A stretch of 19,213 nt of DNA from CALCKW01 sp033852095 (GTDB lineage Bacteria > Pseudomonadota > Gammaproteobacteria > CALCKW01), in the NCBI GenBank assembly GCA_033852095.1, contig JAWSVD010000283.1, forward strand, positions 1 to 19,213. Reading direction: 5' to 3'. A model generated the notes under the pieces. The model did not search any database. It was not told the origin of the DNA and worked only from the letters and a program-made list of their open reading frames with translations. Of the stretch, positions 1-7,958 are shown piece after piece (the stretch's first letter is position 1; the number at the start of each line of letters is the position of its first letter). The position numbers and the translations under genes were made by a program.

Positions 1-35
1 AAGCGGTGATCGCTCACGAACAACCCAGGCAGCCC

Positions 36-788
36 ATGCAAACCTCAAAACCCAAAGTTCTACTGATCCACATCGCCTTGAGCACGACCCTGATGCTGAT
101 TTTGCTCAGTGTGATGTTGCTCTGGTGGTACCCCAAAGGCTTATTTGGCGTCGCCGGTGGCTGGGAAGGGCTAAAGATCCTGCTGCCTGTGGACATGGTG
201 TTGGGACCGGTGCTGACCTTTTTGTTTTACAAACAGGGCAAAAAGAGCGCCGTTTTTGATTTGACTGCCATCGCCTGCGTGCAGCTCGCCGCAATGAGCT
301 ATGGCATCTTCGCCGTGTATTCGCAGCACCCCACGGCACTGGTGCTGGCCGAGGGTCAGCTGATCGCACTCTCCGCCTCCGAGCACAGAGACGCCCTCGA
401 AACACTGAAAGCCGACAAGGCCGACATCAAATACCCACACGCTCTCGACAGCAAACTCCCCCCCGTGGTGGTTGCCGAGCCGATTGCCCGCGATCAATAC
501 GGTGAATACCTCGCGTCTATCCTCAACGGTGGCCTGGAGCTGCCCTTCCGTGCAGACCGATACCAAGATCGTCACACCGCCAGCGAGACTTTTGCCAAGG
601 CGGCACTCTCCGAGCAGGCCCTGCAACACAAGCTGGCTGGAGAGATTGACCAAAGTGTGAGCTACTACGCCATGCGCAGCACTTACGGTAGCGCACTCGC
701 ACTTTTTTCCAAAGAAAGCGGTGAACTGATCGAGATTCTGCCGCAGAAAAAACCGCCTCAACCCGCAGCTTTACAAGCCGAGGACTAA
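36..788 (+). CDS. TfpX/TfpZ-family type IV pilin accessory protein
   Basis: Inner-membrane protein resembling the TfpX/TfpZ accessory proteins that are encoded beside some type IV major pilins and help pilin stability or assembly. From the ATG at 36 it is 250 residues. Hydrophobic segments lie near residues 8-31, 46-65 and 76-97, followed by a soluble C-terminal part. The family pattern WYP...LF...GGW..LK.L..VD.VLGP.LT, then a short KQGKK loop and FDL.AI...Q..A...G, is clear. The frame is open to the left edge and a GTG at 6 would also work. I chose 36 because family members begin a few residues before the first membrane segment, and a weak AGG lies just upstream. The pilin gene it would serve would be outside the window. 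Family assignment is from memory of conserved patterns; the exact role is inference. Confidence 0.75.
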   Translation: MQTSKPKVLLIHIALSTTLMLILLSVMLLWWYPKGLFGVAGGWEGLKILLPVDMVLGPVLTFLFYKQGKKSAVFDLTAIACVQLAAMSYGIFAVYSQHPTALVLAEGQLIALSASEHRDALETLKADKADIKYPHALDSKLPPVVVAEPIARDQYGEYLASILNGGLELPFRADRYQDRHTASETFAKAALSEQALQHKLAGEIDQSVSYYAMRSTYGSALALFSKESGELIEILPQKKPPQPAALQAED

Positions 789-792
789 CCCT

Positions 793-810
793 CCGCGCCA
801 GCCGGCGCGG
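793..810 (+). terminator. GC-rich hairpin after the pilin accessory gene
   Basis: A perfect 7-bp inverted repeat (CCGCGCC at 793-799, GGCGCGG at 804-810) with a 4-base loop starts 5 bases after the stop codon. There is no immediate T run, so it is either a weak terminator or a transcript-end stabilising hairpin. Confidence 0.45.
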
Positions 811-884
811 TGCCGCTACAACTGCATTTTAAATACCCCTGTGCAGGCACAATGTTGCAGCACACCATCTGAACCGCTCAAAAA

Positions 885-900
885 TGGTGCAGCTGCTGCA
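885..900 (+). promoter_or_regulatory. Possible sigma-54 (-24/-12) element upstream of aapJ
   Basis: TGGTGC-N5-CTGCA keeps the GG-N10-GC spacing of sigma-54 promoters and matches most of the TGGCAC-N5-TTGCA consensus. Amino-acid uptake operons are often under nitrogen control, which makes this plausible, but the match is imperfect and one such site can arise by chance. The surrounding 317-base gap (789-1105) also holds a perfect inverted repeat TTGTGC-GCT-GCACAA (922-936), a TATATA box (975-980) without a good -35, and a small GGCCC/GGGCC hairpin in the leader (1062-1077). Confidence 0.25.
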
Positions 901-1105
901 TTCTGAGGCAATATCCGCCCTTTGTGCGCTGCACAATATGTTTTCCTTTCGGAACACCCCCCGTTTTGCGTACCTATATAGTGCAGCGATTATCGTTTGC
1001 TCACCCATTCAGATGTGTTATTTTTGCTCGTCGAAGGCCTTACAAAAGGTCAAAAACCCGAGGCCCCAGAAAGGGCCGCTAGTCCGTTAGATTGGAGAAC
1101 ACTTA

Positions 1106-2125
1106 ATGAAATCAATTCAGAAGATCGCACTGGCAGTCGCCATGACAGGCCTGATGGCAAGCCAAGCACAAGCCGCGACCACTCTTGAGAACGTCAAGAG
1201 CCGCGGTAACGTGCAGTGTGGCGTGAGCCAAGGTTTGGCTGGCTTCTCAAACCCCGACGACAAAGGCAACTGGACAGGACTGGACGTCGAGTTCTGCCGC
1301 GCAGTAGCTGCTGCAGTTTTCGGCGATGCTAACGCCGTAAAATTCACCCCACTGTCAGCCAAAGAGCGCTTCACCGCACTGTCCTCTGGCGAAATTGACA
1401 TCTTGTCACGCAACACCACGTGGACAATGACGCGCGACACCCAGCTGGGTCTGAACTTCGCTGGCGTCAACTACTACGACGGCCAGGGCATGATGGTGCC
1501 TAAAGAGCTGGGCGTGACTTCCGCGACTGAGCTCGACGGCGCAGCTGTATGCACCAACACAGGCACCACCACTGAGCTCAACATCACCGATTTCTTCCGC
1601 GCCAACGGCATGAGCTTTGAGCTTGTTGCTTTTGAAAAAGCAGACGAAGTTGTACAGGCCTATGATTCAGGCCGTTGTGACATCTACACTACTGACCGCT
1701 CCGGTCTCGCGGCACAGCGTCTGCGCATGACAGACCCCACTGCGCACATCGTTCTGCCAGAGATCATCTCCAAAGAGCCCCTGGGGCCCGTGGTTCGCCA
1801 GGGTGATGACCAGTGGTTCAACATCGTGAAGTGGACTCACAACGCGATGATCAACGCCGAAGAATTCGGTGTTACCGCTGCGAATGCTGAAGAGATGGCG
1901 AAATCCGACAACCCCGGCATCAAGCGTCTGCTTGGCACCGAAGGTGAGTTCGGCAGTGAGTTGGGCCTGAGCAACGACTGGGCGTTCAACATCATCAGCC
2001 AGGTCGGCAACTACGCCGAGAGCTACAACCGCAACGTCGGCCCCGACACTGCGCTGCAGCTTGAGCGTGGTGTCAACGCGCTCTGGAGTGACGGCGGTTT
2101 GATGTACGCCCCACCCGTTCGTTAA
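1106..2125 (+). CDS. aapJ: General L-amino-acid ABC transporter, periplasmic binding protein
   Basis: Periplasmic solute-binding protein of the Aap/Bzt importer, which captures a broad range of L-amino acids and delivers them to the AapQM permease. It is 339 residues, the normal size. Residues 1-23 are a typical signal peptide (charged MKSIQK, hydrophobic core, cleavage after AQA). The mature protein has family-typical stretches: RG.VQCGVS near residue 35, LSA.ERF.AL.SGE.D.L.RNTTWT around 85-113, and YTTDRSGLAAQR. The start is supported by GGAGA at 1094-1098, 7 bases before the ATG. The adjoining permease and ATPase genes confirm the assignment. A strong terminator follows it, so its mRNA is probably more abundant than that of the downstream genes, as expected for a binding protein. 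Confidence 0.95.
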   Translation: MKSIQKIALAVAMTGLMASQAQAATTLENVKSRGNVQCGVSQGLAGFSNPDDKGNWTGLDVEFCRAVAAAVFGDANAVKFTPLSAKERFTALSSGEIDILSRNTTWTMTRDTQLGLNFAGVNYYDGQGMMVPKELGVTSATELDGAAVCTNTGTTTELNITDFFRANGMSFELVAFEKADEVVQAYDSGRCDIYTTDRSGLAAQRLRMTDPTAHIVLPEIISKEPLGPVVRQGDDQWFNIVKWTHNAMINAEEFGVTAANAEEMAKSDNPGIKRLLGTEGEFGSELGLSNDWAFNIISQVGNYAESYNRNVGPDTALQLERGVNALWSDGGLMYAPPVR

Positions 2126-2178
2126 TAACGGCTTAGGCCAGATCAGGACTCCGTATCGAAAGCAGACAAGGCATTTGT

Positions 2179-2286
2179 ATGAACACTGTTTCTCAGCAAG
2201 ACAACCGTCTTTCTCAAACCGTTCACGCCTTGCTCTGCCCTCGCATCACAGCTCGTTTGCCGTGTGCTGCAAGAATTCAACAGTGA
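2179..2286 (+). CDS. Possible 35-residue small ORF in the aapJ 3' region
   Basis: A short open frame beginning MNTVSQQDNRLSQTV lies between aapJ and its terminator, with AAGG at 2168-2171 placed 7 bases before the ATG. It ends 11 bases before the terminator stem. I recognise no family, and it has no signal or membrane segment. The good ribosome binding site spacing is the only positive evidence. It may be chance, or the region may be a structured 3' end or processed small RNA. Low confidence. Confidence 0.2.
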   Translation: MNTVSQQDNRLSQTVHALLCPRITARLPCAARIQQ

Positions 2287-2297
2287 CGTCCTGACAG

Positions 2298-2325
2298 GGC
2301 GGGTCAAATTGACCCGCCTTTTTTT
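2298..2325 (+). terminator. Strong intrinsic terminator between aapJ and aapQ
   Basis: GGCGGGTCAA (2298-2307) and TTGACCCGCC (2309-2318) are perfect complements, followed directly by seven T. This is a classic Rho-independent terminator. Placed after the binding-protein gene, it should make the permease genes depend on read-through or on a separate promoter in the AT-rich stretch 2326-2444, where only weak boxes are visible (TTGTGT near 2393, TTTATA/TATACG near 2416-2423). Confidence 0.9.
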
Positions 2326-2444
2326 ATATTCAATTTTTAATCAACGGCAAGGTGATTCCCCGCTCGCGTCGTGATCAATACAAATCATACATTTGTGTTT
2401 TTCACATTTTTGCATTTTATACGCAATCACCCCGGAAGAAATTT

Positions 2445-3677
2445 ATGGCAGAAGCAGAAACAGAAGCAGCAGGCAGGCGCCCCCTGTCGACCCTCATCTA
2501 TGATGAAAAATTCCGCGGCATCGTCTACCAAATCGTGGTCGCTGTCGCACTCATATCACTGGTTTGGTGGATCGTCGGCAACACCCTCGACAACCTCAGC
2601 GAACAAGATAAAAAATCCGGCTTTGGCTTTTTAGGCCAGACCGCAGGCTTTCAGATCCTCACCACCCTGGGTACCAGCGTTGTCGGTTACACGGCAGGCA
2701 TCTCTACCTACTGGGATGTTTTTATTATCGGCGTGGTCAATACGCTGATCGTCGCGGTGATGGGTATTGCACTCGCCACCGTGATCGGTTTTTTGATGGG
2801 CGTCATGCGCCTTTCCAACAATGCGGTGTTCAAGGGTTTCGCCACCGTTTACGTTGAAATACTGCGCAACATCCCTTTGTTATTACAGATTTTCTTTTGG
2901 TATTTTTTCGTGTTGCGCGCACTGCCCAGCAAACGTGACAAGCTCGAGCTGGTGGGCGACAGTTTTGCGATCAACATCACCGGCCTCTACGGTCCACAGC
3001 CAATCCCCGAAGACGGCTTCCGCTGGACGATGTACGCCCTCTTGGCCGCTGTGTTTTTGTGCTGGGGCCTGGTGAAATACGCCGGGCGATTGCAAGAGGA
3101 AACGGGGAAACGCCTTCCAGTCTTGTGGTTGTCTCTGGCTTTGCTGATCGGCCTGCCATTGATCGTGCACCTGATCAATGGCTCCCCACTGACCTGGGAC
3201 ATGCCCGTCTTTAAAGAGACTGGCCCGATCCTGCGCCGCGGCTTCCAGAACAACGGCATGGTGATCAAACCAGAGATGATCGCCCTGTGGCTGGCTCTCT
3301 CTCTGTACACGGCGTCTTTTATCGCCGAGATTGTTCGGGCTGGCATATTGGCTGTGCCTTACGGCCAGACCGAAGCCTCCAGTGCGCTCGGCATCAAATC
3401 GAGCAACACCTTAAAACTGGTTGTCATCCCCCAGGCCATGCGGGTCATCATTCCCCCGCTCACCTCGCAATACCTGAATCTCACCAAGAACTCATCCCTG
3501 GCGGTTGCCATTGCCTACCCGGACATTGTCTCGGTTTTCGCGGGCACAGCCTTGAATCAAGTGGGGCAGGAGATCGAGATGATCTTCATGATGATGTTGG
3601 TGTATTTGATTCTGAGCGTTGGCACCTCATCGCTGATGAACTGGTTTAACAATAGAATGCGTTTGGTTGAGCGCTAG
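2445..3677 (+). CDS. aapQ: General L-amino-acid ABC transporter, permease subunit AapQ
   Basis: Inner-membrane permease that pairs with AapM to form the transport channel of the Aap importer. It is 410 residues from the ATG at 2445. That start has GGAAGAA at 2434-2440 four bases upstream, and begins MAEAETEA; an upstream GTG at 2352 is in frame but has no such support. The binding-protein-dependent permease domain includes the conserved EIVRAG (residue 295) and the EAA coupling loop (around 300-330, PYGQTEASSALG) that contacts the ATPase, followed by P..P...NL.K.SSLAVAI, typical of the polar amino-acid (HisM) permease class. The long insertion between early and late membrane segments is usual for AapQ. 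The next gene starts 12 bases downstream. Confidence 0.95.
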   Translation: MAEAETEAAGRRPLSTLIYDEKFRGIVYQIVVAVALISLVWWIVGNTLDNLSEQDKKSGFGFLGQTAGFQILTTLGTSVVGYTAGISTYWDVFIIGVVNTLIVAVMGIALATVIGFLMGVMRLSNNAVFKGFATVYVEILRNIPLLLQIFFWYFFVLRALPSKRDKLELVGDSFAINITGLYGPQPIPEDGFRWTMYALLAAVFLCWGLVKYAGRLQEETGKRLPVLWLSLALLIGLPLIVHLINGSPLTWDMPVFKETGPILRRGFQNNGMVIKPEMIALWLALSLYTASFIAEIVRAGILAVPYGQTEASSALGIKSSNTLKLVVIPQAMRVIIPPLTSQYLNLTKNSSLAVAIAYPDIVSVFAGTALNQVGQEIEMIFMMMLVYLILSVGTSSLMNWFNNRMRLVER

Positions 3678-3689
3678 GAGGCTTGCAAA

Positions 3690-5072
3690 ATGTCTGATTC
3701 ATTAGCATATTTACGCACTGACGCTGCGCCGGAACTCCCACCGCCCTCCTCACAAGTTGGGTGGCGGAAATGGCTGTGGGACAACATGTTCTCGTCCATG
3801 GCCAACTTTGGCAGCATCGGCTCCGCGATCAAATCGATACTGATTATTCTCCTCACCGTCACGCTGTTTTATTTCGGTGCAACGGTCATCTGGTCACTGA
3901 TCAACTTTGCGTTGATTGACGCCATCTGGACCGATCCGGACACGCTCAAACGCGGTGTCTGCGCCACGGTTGCCCAAGGCGGCATCGTCGAGGGCAAAGT
4001 AGGTGCTTGCTGGCCCTTTGTAGAGGCGAAGGGAAAGCTCATCGTCTACGGCCGCTACCCCGAGCAAGAGCTGTGGCGTGTCGACGCGCTGTTCATCGGT
4101 CTCGCCGTCGGTATTGCCTGGTTGTTATGGGACAAAGCCCCCTTCCGCAGCCAGGTCGGCACCTTCATGCTCACCGCCTTCCCACTGATCGCCTTTGTTT
4201 TGCTGACCGGTGGTGGTGTAGAGTACAGCAGTGGCACATGGACAACCCTGATTGTGCTGACGGCCCTGTTCTTAGGCGGCGGACTCATTGCAGCGAGGAA
4301 CCTGTTGGGCGAAGTCATGTTTGCCCTCTCGGGTTTTCTCATTGTCTTTGGCGGCTTCCTCGCCGTGTTGTTGTTCACCATGTTCGTCACCAGTCTCGAT
4401 CTGGGCCTGGTGCACGTGGAGACATCCAATTGGGGCGGGCTACTGGTCACGCTAGTGGTGGCCATTACCGGTATTGTCGCGTCCTTGCCACTGGGTATTC
4501 TGTTGGCTCTGGGCAGACGCTCTGAATTGCCACTTATTCGTTATTTAAGCATTGGCTTTATCGAGTTCTGGCGGGGCATTCCGCTGATCACTGTGCTGTT
4601 CATGTCCTCGGTGATGCTGCCCTTGTTCCTGCCCGACGGCGTGGAGTTCGACAAACTGCTGCGCGCCTTGATCGGTGTGGCACTGTTCTCTGCGGCCTAC
4701 ATGGCAGAGGTTGTGCGCGGTGGCTTACAGGCAATCCCCAAGGGGCAGTACGAAGGCGCCATGGCGCTGGGGCTATCCTACCCGCAGATGACGCGCCTGA
4801 TCATCCTGCCACAAGCGTTGAAAATCGTTATCCCTGGCATCGTCAACACCTTCATCGGATTGTTCAAGGACACCACCCTGGTCTTGATCATCGGATTGTT
4901 TGACTTACTGGGCGCTATCCAGTCGGCCTTCTCTGATGCAGCTTGGGCCACACCTGTAACATCACCGACCGGCTACCTACTGGCCGCCTCGATGTTCTGG
5001 GTTTTCTGCTTCTCCATGTCGCGCTATTCCCAACACCTGGAACACAAGCTCGACACTGGCCACAAACGCTGA
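3690..5072 (+). CDS. aapM: General L-amino-acid ABC transporter, permease subunit AapM
   Basis: Second inner-membrane permease of the Aap importer, 460 residues. The N-terminal half carries hydrophobic segments and the extra cysteine-containing stretch (GVCATV...GACWPF, about residues 89-112) typical of AapM. The C-terminal half is the HisM-type permease domain with FIEFWRGIPLI, EVVRGG (residue 340) and an EAA coupling loop (about 350-375, YEGAMALGLSYPQ). An excellent AGGAGG (3676-3681) overlaps the aapQ stop codon and sits 8 bases before the ATG, so translation of aapQ and aapM is probably coupled. aapP follows after 10 bases. Confidence 0.95.
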   Translation: MSDSLAYLRTDAAPELPPPSSQVGWRKWLWDNMFSSMANFGSIGSAIKSILIILLTVTLFYFGATVIWSLINFALIDAIWTDPDTLKRGVCATVAQGGIVEGKVGACWPFVEAKGKLIVYGRYPEQELWRVDALFIGLAVGIAWLLWDKAPFRSQVGTFMLTAFPLIAFVLLTGGGVEYSSGTWTTLIVLTALFLGGGLIAARNLLGEVMFALSGFLIVFGGFLAVLLFTMFVTSLDLGLVHVETSNWGGLLVTLVVAITGIVASLPLGILLALGRRSELPLIRYLSIGFIEFWRGIPLITVLFMSSVMLPLFLPDGVEFDKLLRALIGVALFSAAYMAEVVRGGLQAIPKGQYEGAMALGLSYPQMTRLIILPQALKIVIPGIVNTFIGLFKDTTLVLIIGLFDLLGAIQSAFSDAAWATPVTSPTGYLLAASMFWVFCFSMSRYSQHLEHKLDTGHKR

Positions 5073-5082
5073 GACAAACACC

Positions 5083-5853
5083 ATGACTACTGAAAACAAC
5101 AACAAAACAGATTCTGATGAGCCTGTGATCAAGATTGAGAAGATGAACAAGTGGTACGGCCAGTTTCACGTGCTGCGCGACATCAGCCTGCAGGTCAAAC
5201 AAGGGGAACGCATCGTTGTCTGTGGCCCCTCTGGCTCCGGCAAATCAACACTGATTCGCTGCATCAACCGCCTCGAAGAACACCAGGACGGCCTGATCGC
5301 CGTGAACGGCACGGAGCTGTCGGGGGACTTAAAAAACATCGAGGCGATTCGTCGCGACGTCGGTATGTGCTTCCAACACTTCAACCTCTTCCCACACCTC
5401 ACGGTGCTGGAAAACTGCACCCTCGCCCCTATTTGGGTGCGCAAGACCCCGCGCAAAGAGGCCGAGGCCACGGCAATGGAGTATTTGGAGCGGGTAAAGA
5501 TCCCCGATCAAGCCAACAAATACCCGGGACAACTCTCCGGTGGGCAGCAACAGCGTGTGGCGATTGCGCGCTCGCTGTGCATGAACCCACAGATCATGCT
5601 GTTTGACGAGCCCACTTCTGCGCTCGATCCGGAGATGATCAAAGAGGTTCTGGACGTCATGATCGAGCTGGCGAAGACCGGCATGACCATGATCTGCGTG
5701 ACCCACGAAATGGGCTTCGCCAGAACAGTGGCCGACCGGGTTATCTTCATGGACGAGGGCCAGATCATTGAAGAAAACGAACCTGAAGAATTCTTCAACA
5801 ACCCGAAATCAGAGAGAACACAGAAGTTCTTGAGCCAGATCCTCTCGCACTGA
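5083..5853 (+). CDS. aapP: General L-amino-acid ABC transporter, ATP-binding protein
   Basis: Cytoplasmic ATPase that powers the AapQM channel, 256 residues. All ABC motifs are present: Walker A GPSGSGKST (48-56), Q-loop CFQHFNLFPH, signature LSGGQ (151-155), Walker B IMLFDEP with D175 and catalytic E176, D-loop SALDPE, and switch histidine H208 in VTHEM. It belongs to the polar amino-acid (GlnQ/HisP) subfamily. The first 13 residues are a polar extension rich in N, D and T before the domain. The ribosome binding site is weak (GAGAC overlapping the end of aapM), suggesting translation is coupled to aapM. It is the last gene of the operon. Confidence 0.95.
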   Translation: MTTENNNKTDSDEPVIKIEKMNKWYGQFHVLRDISLQVKQGERIVVCGPSGSGKSTLIRCINRLEEHQDGLIAVNGTELSGDLKNIEAIRRDVGMCFQHFNLFPHLTVLENCTLAPIWVRKTPRKEAEATAMEYLERVKIPDQANKYPGQLSGGQQQRVAIARSLCMNPQIMLFDEPTSALDPEMIKEVLDVMIELAKTGMTMICVTHEMGFARTVADRVIFMDEGQIIEENEPEEFFNNPKSERTQKFLSQILSH

Positions 5854-5876
5854 TCTAGGTCTGATCATGAAGGTGT

Positions 5877-5938
5877 CCCGAGCTTGGCTCGGGCGCGCTC
5901 TTCTCGCAACCCCCACAGCCTGCCCTCTGCGGGCTGTG
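5877..5938 (+). terminator. Two tandem hairpins after aapP
   Basis: CCCGAGC-TTG-GCTCGGG (5877-5893) is a perfect 7-bp stem. CACAGCCTGC-CCTCT-GCGGGCTGTG (5914-5938) is a 10-bp stem with one T-G wobble, followed by TTAG. Neither has a long T run, but their position between aapP and an unrelated gene suggests the operon ends here. Confidence 0.5.
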
Positions 5939-5951
5939 TTAGTCTCGTGGC

Positions 5952-6698
5952 ATGACATCTAGACTTGCTACTTTCATCGCCTACTGCAGCCTGATTATCC
6001 CTACTGTCAGTTGCAGCGATACCCCCGCGAAACAACACGGGCCTCACAGCGACAACCCACAGGCCCTGCACATCCTGCCTCTGGGGGATTCCATCACCCA
6101 GGCCGATGGCGCGCACAAGAGCTACCGTTTTTGGCTCTGGCAACGCTTGCGTGAACGAGACCTGGCGATTGATTTTGTCGGCACCCAAGACAGCAACCAC
6201 GACTCCACACCCGAATACCCCACCAGCTTTGACAGAAACCACCAGGGACACTGGGGCTGGCGCAGCGATGAAGTGCTGGCGAAGCTGCCCACTTGGTTGC
6301 CGCATTACAGCGCCGATGTGGCGCTGGTGCACCTGGGCACCAACGACTGCCTGCAAGGGCAAGAGCCTGCAGAAACACTGGCTGAATTATCCGCCATCAC
6401 CACCACCTTGCAACAACACAAGCCCACCATCAGTATCATCTTCTATCCGCTGGGGCCTACCTCATGGCAAGGACAAACTTGCCTGCAGGCACTGAGTCGG
6501 CAGCTGCGTGATGCGGCCCCGCGCTGGAGCACCAGCAGCAGCGCCGTGAGCATGGCAACCATAAGCCCTGCGTACCAAGTAGCAACACACAGCTACGATG
6601 GCCTGCACCCCAATATCGCAGGGGAACAGCTGCTGGCTGAGACCTGGTTAGCGGCGCTTGAAAATCAGAAACCGCCGCTCATCCCCTTTGCACAGTGA
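5952..6698 (+). CDS. Exported SGNH/GDSL-family hydrolase
   Basis: Probable secreted or lipid-anchored esterase of the SGNH/GDSL superfamily, 248 residues. The four catalytic blocks are visible: GDSIT with nucleophile S47, the GHWGWR block near 99-104, GTND with N131, and DGLHPN with D216 and H219. The N-terminus (about 21 residues, ending TVSC) looks like a short signal peptide with an imperfect lipobox, so anchoring by C21 is possible but not certain. Substrate cannot be read; relatives act on acetyl or acyl esters of carbohydrates or lipids. An in-frame stop at 5940-5942 limits the start to the ATG at 5952, which has no clear ribosome binding site. It is not obviously linked in function to either flanking operon. 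Confidence 0.85.
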   Translation: MTSRLATFIAYCSLIIPTVSCSDTPAKQHGPHSDNPQALHILPLGDSITQADGAHKSYRFWLWQRLRERDLAIDFVGTQDSNHDSTPEYPTSFDRNHQGHWGWRSDEVLAKLPTWLPHYSADVALVHLGTNDCLQGQEPAETLAELSAITTTLQQHKPTISIIFYPLGPTSWQGQTCLQALSRQLRDAAPRWSTSSSAVSMATISPAYQVATHSYDGLHPNIAGEQLLAETWLAALENQKPPLIPFAQ

Positions 6699-6867
6699 TG
6701 CAACTCTCTCCGATGCGCGTCTAAAGATCTGGATGCAGGATAAAAAAGAAGCTAATTGGGCCAGTCGAATGAAAAAACACAGCTGTAACAATGGCTCAGT
6801 GGTGAGCCCCAGCAGTGACATTTCGGGCGGAATTCGCACGTATCCTAACAAGCCCATCCGCCCATAG

Positions 6868-6983
6868 CAGCCCGTTCAAGAACAGGTGCCGTCGCGAGAG
6901 AGTGCTGGTTTGAGGTAGATTTACGCGCTGATTGAGGCGAATAGNNGCGCGCTCGCAGTAGGTAGTCGTTTTTGAACGGGCTG
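6868..6983. mobile_element. MITE-like element, 116 bp, flanked by ATAG repeats
   Basis: 16-base terminal inverted repeats, CAGCCCGTTCAAGAAC (6868-6883) and GTTTTTGAACGGGCTG (6968-6983), match at 15 of 16 positions. The same 4 bases, ATAG, directly abut both ends (6864-6867 and 6984-6987), as expected of a target-site duplication. The interior is only 84 bases and holds two N, so it encodes no transposase. I cannot name the parental IS family. The alternative is a large imperfect RNA hairpin. Confidence 0.5.
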
Positions 6984-7111
6984 ATAGAGGCGTTAACAGT
7001 GCCAAACGCTCACGGGTACATACAAACCCCAAGCACCGAGCCTGGCAGATAAGCAGACAATATCTCTAGCGTACTGGCTCTTCAATCAATTGAGCTGGCA
7101 CGGATTTACCA

Positions 7112-7138
7112 TTAACATGGTGTCGTTCGAAATATAAT
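7112..7138 (+). promoter_or_regulatory. Promoter candidate for the antiporter operon
   Basis: A perfect TATAAT (7133-7138) is preceded by TTAACA (7112-7117, 5 of 6 to TTGACA). The 15-base spacer is short. It lies 65 bases before the first antiporter gene. An alternative with correct 17-base spacing is TTGAGC (7090-7095) with TAACAT (7113-7118). Confidence 0.35.
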
Positions 7139-7202
7139 TCACAGCAGCCTACGTCGGTGGAAGCACACAGATGAAATCTCGACCCGAGGATTCGACCTCT
7201 TT

Positions 7203-7670
7203 ATGAAAAAGCTTGCAACCCTGGCTCTGTTGATGGCCTCCTGGCTGCTGTGGTCTGGCCACTTTGGCCCGCTGATGCTGAGCTTCGGCCTGCTCTCTTG
7301 CCTGTTTGTGCACTACCTGTTGGCTCGCCTGCAAGTGAGCGACCTCCCCCCCGAATCACTGAAAATTTTCCTGAAACTGCCCGGCTACCTGCCCTGGTTG
7401 TTTTGGCAAATCGTACAATCCAATATCGCCGTGGCGAAGATCCTCTGGCGCAAAGACATGCGCTTGAGCCCGGCTGTGGAGCAAGTCCGGGCCACCCAGA
7501 ACAGCAACCTCGGCCTGGTCATCTACGCCAACTCCGTGACCCTCACGCCTGGCACGCTCAGTGTGGACGCACAAAATGGCACCGTGCTGGTGCACGCGCT
7601 GGAAGCGGCAAGCTTCGAAGGCGACGCTTTCAGGGACATGGATGAGCGGGTCACCGCTCTGGAGCAATAG
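7203..7670 (+). CDS. mrpE: Mrp-type cation/H+ antiporter subunit E
   Basis: Small membrane subunit E of the Mrp antiporter, equivalent to MbhA of Mbh complexes; 155 residues, the usual size. Two or three N-terminal hydrophobic segments are followed by a soluble tail containing the family motif YANSVTLTPGTLSVD (about 112-126). It is first in the operon. A GAGGA at 7186-7190 is rather far (12 bases) from the ATG, so initiation may be modest. The next gene starts 3 bases after its stop. Confidence 0.9.
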   Translation: MKKLATLALLMASWLLWSGHFGPLMLSFGLLSCLFVHYLLARLQVSDLPPESLKIFLKLPGYLPWLFWQIVQSNIAVAKILWRKDMRLSPAVEQVRATQNSNLGLVIYANSVTLTPGTLSVDAQNGTVLVHALEAASFEGDAFRDMDERVTALEQ

Positions 7671-7673
7671 ACC

Positions 7674-7958
7674 ATGTTTAGCGTTGCAATGCTCGCCGTG
7701 TTGATCACCATGGTCATGGCACTGGCCCGCGCACTGATGGGCCCGAGCGTCTACGATCGCATTCTCGCCGTCAACACCTTCGGCACCTCGGCCATCCTCT
7801 TCATCGCGGTGCTTGGCTTTTTGACAGGACGACCCGAATTTCTGGATGTTGCTCTCGTCTATGCGCTGATCAATTTCGTCGGCACCATCGCCGTGCTCAA
7901 ATTTTTCAAATACGGCAGCCTCGGCTTCAGTGACGAAGACACGGAGAGCAAACACTGA
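7674..7958 (+). CDS. mrpF: Mrp-type cation/H+ antiporter subunit F
   Basis: 94-residue membrane subunit F (MrpF/PhaF, equivalent to MbhB), with three predicted membrane helices. Diagnostic features are GPSVYDRILAVN (residues 23-34) and FLDVALVYALINFVGTIA, with the conserved acidic residue D58 inside the membrane. GGAG lies 9 bases before the ATG. Its TGA overlaps the next ATG by one base (TGATG), so translation is coupled. Confidence 0.92.
   Translation: MFSVAMLAVLITMVMALARALMGPSVYDRILAVNTFGTSAILFIAVLGFLTGRPEFLDVALVYALINFVGTIAVLKFFKYGSLGFSDEDTESKH

Larger units (their letters stand above)
6699..7202. other. Gene-free region between hydrolase and antiporter operon
   Basis: About 500 bases without a convincing gene. 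A short plus-strand frame (6658-6867) and a minus-strand frame (6796-7032) show no family features. The region holds the MITE-like element at 6868-6983, two undetermined bases at 6945-6946 inside it, and a promoter candidate near 7112-7138. Confidence 0.6.

Noticed and set aside
922..936. TTGTGC-GCT-GCACAA as an NtrC binding site
   Set aside because: NtrC sites have GCAC-N7-GTGC; this palindrome has the opposite half-site order and only 3 central bases, so its binder is unknown.
2352..2444. N-terminal extension of AapQ from a GTG
   Set aside because: The ATG at 2445 has a strong ribosome binding site, and the extension would be translated from the probable promoter region.
6846..7000. Integron attC-like site (TAACAAGCC on the left, GGCGTTAAC on the right of the inverted repeat)
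   Set aside because: The right-hand core GTTAACA does not fit GTTRRRY, and the flanking ATAG repeat with clean inverted ends fits a transposon-like element better. No integrase or cassette array is present.
6658..7032. Short frames on both strands in the gap after the GDSL hydrolase
   Set aside because: No family motif, no ribosome binding site, and the minus frame crosses undetermined bases and the MITE-like element.
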